Shown here in pieces: positions 6,743 through 11,436 of a stretch of 11,436 nucleotides of DNA; the stretch's first letter is position 1; the number at the start of each line of letters is the position of its first letter. The notes beneath the pieces were generated by a model that saw only the letters and a list, made by a program, of their open reading frames with translations, did not search any database and was not told the origin of the DNA. The stretch is from Treponema sp. (GTDB taxonomy: Bacteria; Spirochaetota; Spirochaetia; Treponematales; Breznakiellaceae), in the NCBI GenBank assembly GCA_031267115.1, contig JAIRZS010000094.1, forward strand, positions 1-11,436. The letters run 5' to 3'. The position numbers and the translations under genes were made by a program.

Positions 6743-9700
6743 ATGCCTTCGTTAAAACAGCTTGAGGAATTCCAAAAATCCTTCCGCGGGATGGGCCGCG
6801 AGCCGGAAATTTTAATCGGGCTTCAGCAGACGCCCGAAGACTATCCTCTGCCGGAACGCGAGCCGGAAGGGCCTGACCCCTTTGAGGCCGAGGCTGCCGA
6901 AGCCGCCGCTGCCGCCGCCAGGGGTGAAGCTGCCGGGGACGGCGATTCCGGCGAAGATACCGGCTTTGATTTGGGGGATTTTGCCTCCAATCTGGACCTG
7001 GACCTGGATGGCGAAACGGAGGCGGACGCCGGCAATTTAGGCGGCGGAGACGACGCGGATGATGATTTTCTCCCCATAGGCGAAGACGGCGCGCTGGATT
7101 TCAGCGCTTTTCTGGATTCAGTCCCCGACGACATTGGCATCCCGCCGCCCGGAGAACCCTCCGCCGGGCAGCCCGAAGAGGCGTTTGGCGCGGATACCGG
7201 CGAAATCCCGGAGGAAGACGCCCCCGGCGGGACTCAGCCGGCGGACGGCGCGGACGATCTTTCCGGGCTGCCCGATTTTGAAGATTTTGGAAATTTTGAG
7301 GAAGAAGCGGCGGACGCGGGCAGCGCCGGGCCGGAAGTGCCGGACGGCCTTCTCGACGGGCTTGGCGAAGACATTGAACAGTCCCGCGCCGAAACCGAAC
7401 CTGACGGCGCGGGACTGGATATGGGACCGTTCGGCCCGGAAGAATTTGACGGGGGCGGCGAAGAAGCCATTGATATGGGCGGGGAAGCCTCCGCCGCGGA
7501 TTTTGATATCCCGGATGAGGGCTTTGGGGAAGGCGCGGAGATGCCTTTGGAAGGCGAAACCCCGCCCGCCGAAGAACCGGAGGAATTCGATCTATCCGGC
7601 ATTGACCTGTCGGGAATCGAACTGGGGGACGGCATTGATCTTTCGGGCGACGCCGGGACCGATGCCGAATCCGATACCCAGGACGGCGGCGGCACTTCCG
7701 GATTTAAATCCCTTGCCGATGACGACGATCTGGACCTTAACCTGCCCGAAGAATCCGGGGAAGAATCCCTTTCGGGAGCGCCTTCGTGGAGTCCTGACGG
7801 GGAACCTGCGGAAAATGCCCCTCGCCCCGATTCTTTTGAAAATTTCAACATGGAAGGCGACGCCGGCCTGGGTACGGATATAAACCCGGCGGAAATAAAA
7901 TCCGATTCCGGCGGCGCTTTTGGCGGGCTGGAAAATTTTGACCTTGAGGGCCTCGACGCTTCGGTTTTCGGTTCGGCGGTAAAGATAGCCCCCCAGGCCG
8001 CGCCCGGCGCGAAAGGAAAACGGCGCAGGGGCGGGGCCAAAACATCGGAGCTAAAACCCGAAGAAATCGAGGAGATAAGCCTCAGCGAGGAACAGTACAA
8101 TAAACTCCTTGCCGCTATCAGTTCGTACCCCCTGAATCTCAGACTGGCTGTCGAAGAGATTATCGCGGAACAGTTAGTAGAACCGGCTTTTCTATCCTCG
8201 CTGATAAAACTGCTGATCGCGGGAGGCTCCCCAAAGGAAGCTGCGTCTCTGGCGGGAAAGATACTGGGGCGTACCATTCCCATTCCCAAAGGTTTTGAAA
8301 AGAAAACCGGCGAAGACCTGGAAGAGGAACAGGCGGGCTTCCCCTATATTTTTGTCCACAGATTCCTTCCGGCGGCGGCGGTTTTTTTTATGGCGCTTCT
8401 GTTTGCCGCATCCCTTGTCTTTCTGATCCGGCAGTTTATTTACCTTCCCATACACGCCGAATCGATTTACCGGACAGGACTCGAACGGATCGAGGACGGG
8501 GAATACGAGCGGGCGAACGATCGCTTTGATCAGGCCTTTAGAATCCGCCGGGTAAAGAACTGGTTCTACCGGTATGCCGAAGCATTTCAGGATGAACGGC
8601 AGTATATCTACGCGGAAGAAAAATACGACGAGCTTTTGCGCTGGTACCCGCGTGATAAAAAAGGCGCCCTTGACTACGCGGTAATGGAAACCAATCTCAG
8701 GAATTACCCCAAGGCGGAACATATACTCCGTTCCAATATTCTGGATTACGCGGTAAATGACCAGGAGGGCCTTCTGGCCCTGGGGGATAATTACCTGGCC
8801 TGGGGAGAAGAAGACCCGGCCCGTTATGAAGACGCCCGCTATGCCTACGCGAGGCTTCTGGAGCGTTACGGCTGGAAAGACCCGATTGTAGAGCGTATGC
8901 TGCTTTACTTTATCAGAACCGATAACCTCGCGGAAGTGATCCCGCTGCAAGGGTATTTTGACGAGGCTGCCCGGCGGAAGATCAGCCCCCGCACGGTCGC
9001 GGAACTGGGGGGCTATCTCCTTGACAAGCGGTTCGAAGAACCGGACGGGGTGCCCGACGCGAACATCTCCCGCATACAGGGGCTGCGCAACCTGCTGCTC
9101 CGGGCGGTGAGGGAAGGCCCTGCCCTGCCGGAAGCCCACTATCACCTGGCGCGCTACTACCGCGATTTTGGAAACAGGGACGAGGAACGTATCGCCCTGG
9201 AAAACGCGCTCAGGGTTTTCGACAGCGCGCCCGAGGAATCGTCCCGGCGGATAAGCTTCCGGATTGACGCGGAACGGCGCATGGCGGCGTCCCTGATAAA
9301 TTCAAGGGAATTTTTCAAGGCGGAAGAACACCTGGTTAAAGGCATCGGTATTTTCGAGGACGCCCTGAGAAGGCGGCGCCTTTCCGCCGCCCCCGAATAC
9401 GGCAGGCTCTATGCCGACATGGGAGACCTTGAGTACTTTACCAAATCCGGGGACATGGAAACCGCGCTCGGCTACTACCGGCGGGCGGAGCAGAGCGGCT
9501 GGTCGCCGCCCGAAATCCGGTACCGCATAGGGTCGGCCCATTACCAGTTAGGCGAATGGGAAGACGCGCTGGGATATTTTTTCGATGTGTCCCAGGAAAT
9601 ACCCCCGAACCGCCGGCTTCTCCACGCGCTGGGAAATGTTTCCTATGAGCGGGGAAACTTCTACGCCGCGCAGGGTTACTATTCCCGGCTGCTGGATATT

Positions 9701-10111
9701 CTGGAAACCGAACGCGCCCGTTTTCCGGCGCTGAGTCCCAACGACAGGCCGGATCACATGGAGCTCGCGGAAAGGCTCATGGTGGCCCGCAACAATCTGG
9801 GCGTTACCATGGAGGCGCTTACCCAGCGTACCGGCAACCCCGCATACCGCGCCGGCGCCCTCGGCCTCTACGCCGAATCATCCCGCGCCTGGGACGGCCT
9901 TACCCGCGATCCGGTAACCATGATCCGTTCCGGCGCGGGCGAATTTTCCACGCCCGGAATCAACCTTGCCTACCTTAACTCGCGCAACCTTCTCTACCCC
10001 CGGGCAGGGTACGAACCGGAACTGTACCTGCACATAGACAAGGACGTGCTTGAACCCTCATCCTGGGAAGAGCTTGCCCCGCAAGGCTACCGTATTTCGG
10101 GGCTGCGGTAA
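6743..10111 (+). CDS. Membrane-anchored TPR protein with long acidic N-terminal region; probable periplasmic flagellar collar protein (FlcA/FlcB type)
   Basis: 1122 residues in four parts. Residues 1-34 (MPSLKQLEEFQKSF onward) resemble a conserved start. Residues about 35-420 are very acidic, rich in Asp, Glu, Gly, Pro and Ala, with short recurring motifs such as DLSGI (283-302) and DFEDF, and end in a basic patch KRRRGGAK (426-433). Residues about 440-515 look helical. One membrane segment (about 543-562) is followed by a long helical-repeat region (about 570-1000) with many TPR-like pairs, for example YRTGLERIEDGEYERANDRF and YRIGSAHYQLGEWEDALGYF, and a C-tail with NLGVTMEAL and INLAYLN. 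There is no signal peptide, so the acidic part should be cytoplasmic and the TPR part periplasmic. This arrangement and the opening residues fit spirochaete collar proteins that surround the flagellar motor and help assemble stators. I do not assign FlcA over FlcB. The ATG at 6743 is the first start after an in-frame TGA at 6722; no Shine-Dalgarno is visible. Confidence 0.7.
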   Translation: MPSLKQLEEFQKSFRGMGREPEILIGLQQTPEDYPLPEREPEGPDPFEAEAAEAAAAAARGEAAGDGDSGEDTGFDLGDFASNLDLDLDGETEADAGNLGGGDDADDDFLPIGEDGALDFSAFLDSVPDDIGIPPPGEPSAGQPEEAFGADTGEIPEEDAPGGTQPADGADDLSGLPDFEDFGNFEEEAADAGSAGPEVPDGLLDGLGEDIEQSRAETEPDGAGLDMGPFGPEEFDGGGEEAIDMGGEASAADFDIPDEGFGEGAEMPLEGETPPAEEPEEFDLSGIDLSGIELGDGIDLSGDAGTDAESDTQDGGGTSGFKSLADDDDLDLNLPEESGEESLSGAPSWSPDGEPAENAPRPDSFENFNMEGDAGLGTDINPAEIKSDSGGAFGGLENFDLEGLDASVFGSAVKIAPQAAPGAKGKRRRGGAKTSELKPEEIEEISLSEEQYNKLLAAISSYPLNLRLAVEEIIAEQLVEPAFLSSLIKLLIAGGSPKEAASLAGKILGRTIPIPKGFEKKTGEDLEEEQAGFPYIFVHRFLPAAAVFFMALLFAASLVFLIRQFIYLPIHAESIYRTGLERIEDGEYERANDRFDQAFRIRRVKNWFYRYAEAFQDERQYIYAEEKYDELLRWYPRDKKGALDYAVMETNLRNYPKAEHILRSNILDYAVNDQEGLLALGDNYLAWGEEDPARYEDARYAYARLLERYGWKDPIVERMLLYFIRTDNLAEVIPLQGYFDEAARRKISPRTVAELGGYLLDKRFEEPDGVPDANISRIQGLRNLLLRAVREGPALPEAHYHLARYYRDFGNRDEERIALENALRVFDSAPEESSRRISFRIDAERRMAASLINSREFFKAEEHLVKGIGIFEDALRRRRLSAAPEYGRLYADMGDLEYFTKSGDMETALGYYRRAEQSGWSPPEIRYRIGSAHYQLGEWEDALGYFFDVSQEIPPNRRLLHALGNVSYERGNFYAAQGYYSRLLDILETERARFPALSPNDRPDHMELAERLMVARNNLGVTMEALTQRTGNPAYRAGALGLYAESSRAWDGLTRDPVTMIRSGAGEFSTPGINLAYLNSRNLLYPRAGYEPELYLHIDKDVLEPSSWEELAPQGYRISGLR

Positions 10112-10138
10112 AAGCAAAAGGCTTATTCAGGCAAAAGC

Positions 10139-11164
10139 TCATTCCCCGCCCAGCCTGATACCCAGGCAGCTTGCCACGGCGCGTTCCCAGCCGGGGATCT
10201 GTTTGTGTATAGGGATATTTACCGGCCTGGCCCTGCCGTAGGGCTTCCCCGCCCCGGGCCGGAGGGAGCGCAGCACCAGGGCGGTCGAGCCGCCCCCGTC
10301 AAAGTTAAGCCCGTCGTAAGCGCCAAGCTGTTTTAGTATTAAGGCAAGCTCCGCTTCGGTAACGCCGGCGCTGGCGGGCCTCCTTCCGTCAACGGCAAGG
10401 AGGTAGAGGGTGTTCCCGTCGGCGGAAAGCCCGGCCGCGCTCCGGGGGTGCCTTGGGGCTTTTCCGGCGGCGGCCTGATCCAGCACGCGCCCAACAGGGT
10501 CCCCTTTCCAAAGCACAATCTGAAAGCCGCCCACCGCGTTTTCAATACCGCTTAAACCGGCATCCTGTTGTAACGCGGCGGCAAGCTCCGCCTGGGGGAC
10601 GATGGCGGCTTTTTTCCGCAAAGCCGGAACAGTATTACTGCCGCCGGTTTCTCCGGCGGCACTGTCCGCGTAAAATACCAGCGCGTCGAAGCGGGGGTCG
10701 GGGCGGGCGGCCAGAACGCCGCGCGAAACCGCAATCCCGTCGATAAACCGGTCCTCCCCGAGTTTTGCCGAAACCGGGCTAAAGGGATTTGCGTTAATCC
10801 CCGCGACGCAGTTGTAGCGTTCTACAAAAAGCGATACGGAAACGGCGGGCATGTAGTTCTCCCGGAGGACGCCGTTTACCGGTTCGGGGCCGCTCACCAC
10901 TACGGAAAGCCCCGGCTCGTTCAAATCCGCCCGGAGCGCCCAGAACTCAAGGCGGGGCCTGTCCAGCCTGCCCGCAAAAAGCGAAAGCCCCCCGCCGAAT
11001 TCTTCCGCGTAAGGCTCCCATTGGGGAACAACAGCGTCAATCGACACGAAACCGGCGGGCGTAATACCCGTTTCCCGCACCGGCGAGAAGGTCCGGCAGG
11101 ACGCGAAAAGGAGGAACAACAGCAATACTGCCGCTGTTTGCCGTAAAGCCTTAGGCATAACCAT
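10139..11164 (-). CDS. Phosphodiester glycosidase (NAGPA/DUF2233) family lipoprotein
   Basis: 341 residues. A basic start followed by AAVLLLFLLFASC forms a lipoprotein signal with the lipobox cysteine at C23, so the mature protein is expected to be lipid-anchored in the envelope. Family motifs run in order: GINANPFSP (122-130), GIAVSRGVL (143-151), AAGLSADGNTLYLLAVDGRR (243-262), GVTEAELALILKQLGAYDG (267-285), NFDGGGSTALVL (287-298) and RPVNIPI (313-319). These match the domain of the human uncovering enzyme NAGPA and its bacterial relatives, which cleave sugar-phosphodiester bonds in, for example, exopolymers. The physiological substrate here is unknown. ATG at 11164 is preferred over the one at 11158 because AGGGA lies 5-6 nt upstream. 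The gene converges on the TPR gene with 27 bp between stop codons. It is probably monocistronic, read from the promoter at 11232-11260. Confidence 0.85.
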   Translation of the reverse strand: MVMPKALRQTAAVLLLFLLFASCRTFSPVRETGITPAGFVSIDAVVPQWEPYAEEFGGGLSLFAGRLDRPRLEFWALRADLNEPGLSVVVSGPEPVNGVLRENYMPAVSVSLFVERYNCVAGINANPFSPVSAKLGEDRFIDGIAVSRGVLAARPDPRFDALVFYADSAAGETGGSNTVPALRKKAAIVPQAELAAALQQDAGLSGIENAVGGFQIVLWKGDPVGRVLDQAAAGKAPRHPRSAAGLSADGNTLYLLAVDGRRPASAGVTEAELALILKQLGAYDGLNFDGGGSTALVLRSLRPGAGKPYGRARPVNIPIHKQIPGWERAVASCLGIRLGGE

Positions 11165-11170
11165 GCGTTT

Positions 11171-11230
11171 CCCTGCCTCTTGTCAACATTTCCTGTCTCT
11201 TGCTAACATTTTCTGTCTCTTGTTAAATAG
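11171..11230. repeat. Three-copy 20-bp tandem repeat in the leader of the NAGPA-family gene
   Basis: The units 11171-11190, 11191-11210 and 11211-11230 align without gaps around TCCTGTCTCTTGCTAACATT. The outer units carry a few changes and the last diverges at its end. On the coding (minus) strand each unit contains AGAGACAGGA or a variant. The gene's own Shine-Dalgarno (GGCAGGGA) is part of the unit nearest the start codon. With the predicted promoter at 11232-11260, nearly the whole array would be transcribed as the 5' leader. Confidence 0.8.
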
Positions 11231-11231
11231 A

Positions 11232-11260
11232 AGGATAAACCATAGGACCGGATAAGTCAA
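11232..11260 (-). promoter_or_regulatory. Putative sigma70-type promoter of the NAGPA-family gene
   Basis: On the minus strand TTGACT (complement of 11255-11260) is followed after exactly 17 bp by TATCCT (complement of 11232-11237). Transcription would start near 11225, giving a leader of about 60 nt that carries the 20-bp tandem repeat. Confidence 0.5.
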
Positions 11261-11277
11261 ACACACCCAATTTCTAA

Positions 11278-11436
11278 TCCGGGCGCATCCGGCCCTTGCT
11301 GCGCAAGCGCCGGACCGGGCTATCCGCTTGTATCTTTTTTGCCTCCGGCAAAAAAGGATACCGCTTCTATCCCTTGCGCGTTCCGTATCGGGGCATTTAT
11401 ACCGCGAAGATTTACCGCAAAGTTGAAGAAGTAAAA
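11278..11436. repeat. Mosaic palindromic repeat, copy C (inverted relative to copy A, cut by the window edge)
   Basis: The modules occur in the reverse order and orientation of copy A. First comes a GC hairpin, 11288-11314 (12 pairs with one mismatch, loop TGC). Bases 11278-11296 are identical to 4518-4536. Then 11326-11380 is the reverse complement of 479-533 with 2 differences, including the hairpin GTATCTTTTTTGCC (11330-11343), loop TCC, and 11347-11361. Last is the 9-bp-periodic module at 11409-11436, reading IYRKVEEVK on +. The five extra hairpins of copy A are replaced by about 24 unrelated bases. Confidence 0.85.

Noticed and set aside
7234..8289. 351-codon Ser/Pro-rich minus-strand frame
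   Set aside because: It is the antisense image of the Asp/Glu/Gly-rich coding sequence of the collar-type protein. Such GC-rich acidic codons leave the opposite strand open.
10112..10138. Possible bidirectional terminator between the convergent genes
   Set aside because: Only a 4-bp stem (AAGC/GCTT) can be formed in the 27-bp gap, with no proper T-tract.

Overview
The window reads as chromosome of a GC-rich spirochaete, most likely a Treponema-type organism related to the termite-gut treponemes. This rests on an inner-membrane TPR protein with an acidic N-terminus that resembles the spirochaete-specific periplasmic flagellar collar proteins, on a CHASE2/cyclase-type membrane protein, on tandem glycogen-binding-type modules in an exported protein, and on hairpin-rich intergenic repeats. 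Placement at genus level is inference.

Layout. Positions 1-714 hold no convincing complete gene: a short open frame of uncertain meaning (2-187), an isolated hairpin (235-271), then a mosaic repeat (about 285-580) made largely of back-to-back hairpins. Next come galE on + (TTG start, 715-1746), a 259-bp gap with another repeat module, a large CHASE2 plus degenerate-cyclase membrane protein on + (2006-4516), a hairpin repeat and a clear promoter/RBS, and an M24 aminopeptidase on + (4659-5912). A terminator-like hairpin separates this from a convergent exported glycogen-binding-module protein on - (5945-6688). That gene diverges from the 1122-residue collar-type TPR protein on + (6743-10111). 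The last gene is a lipoprotein of the phosphodiester glycosidase (NAGPA/DUF2233) family on - (10139-11164). Its leader carries a 20-bp tandem repeat and its promoter lies at 11232-11260. The window ends in an inverted copy of the mosaic repeat (11278-11436).

The genes do not form one obvious pathway. They look like single-gene units separated by repeats: sugar-nucleotide metabolism (galE), signalling or scaffolding (pseudo-cyclase), peptide turnover (M24), envelope carbohydrate recognition and processing (glycogen-binding protein, phosphodiester glycosidase) and periplasmic flagellar architecture (TPR protein). The most unusual signal is non-coding. A modular family of near-perfect hairpins, mostly with 3-nt loops, recurs in several intergenic gaps. 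The two largest copies, which share a 55-bp core with 2 differences, lie in inverted orientation at the two ends of the window.
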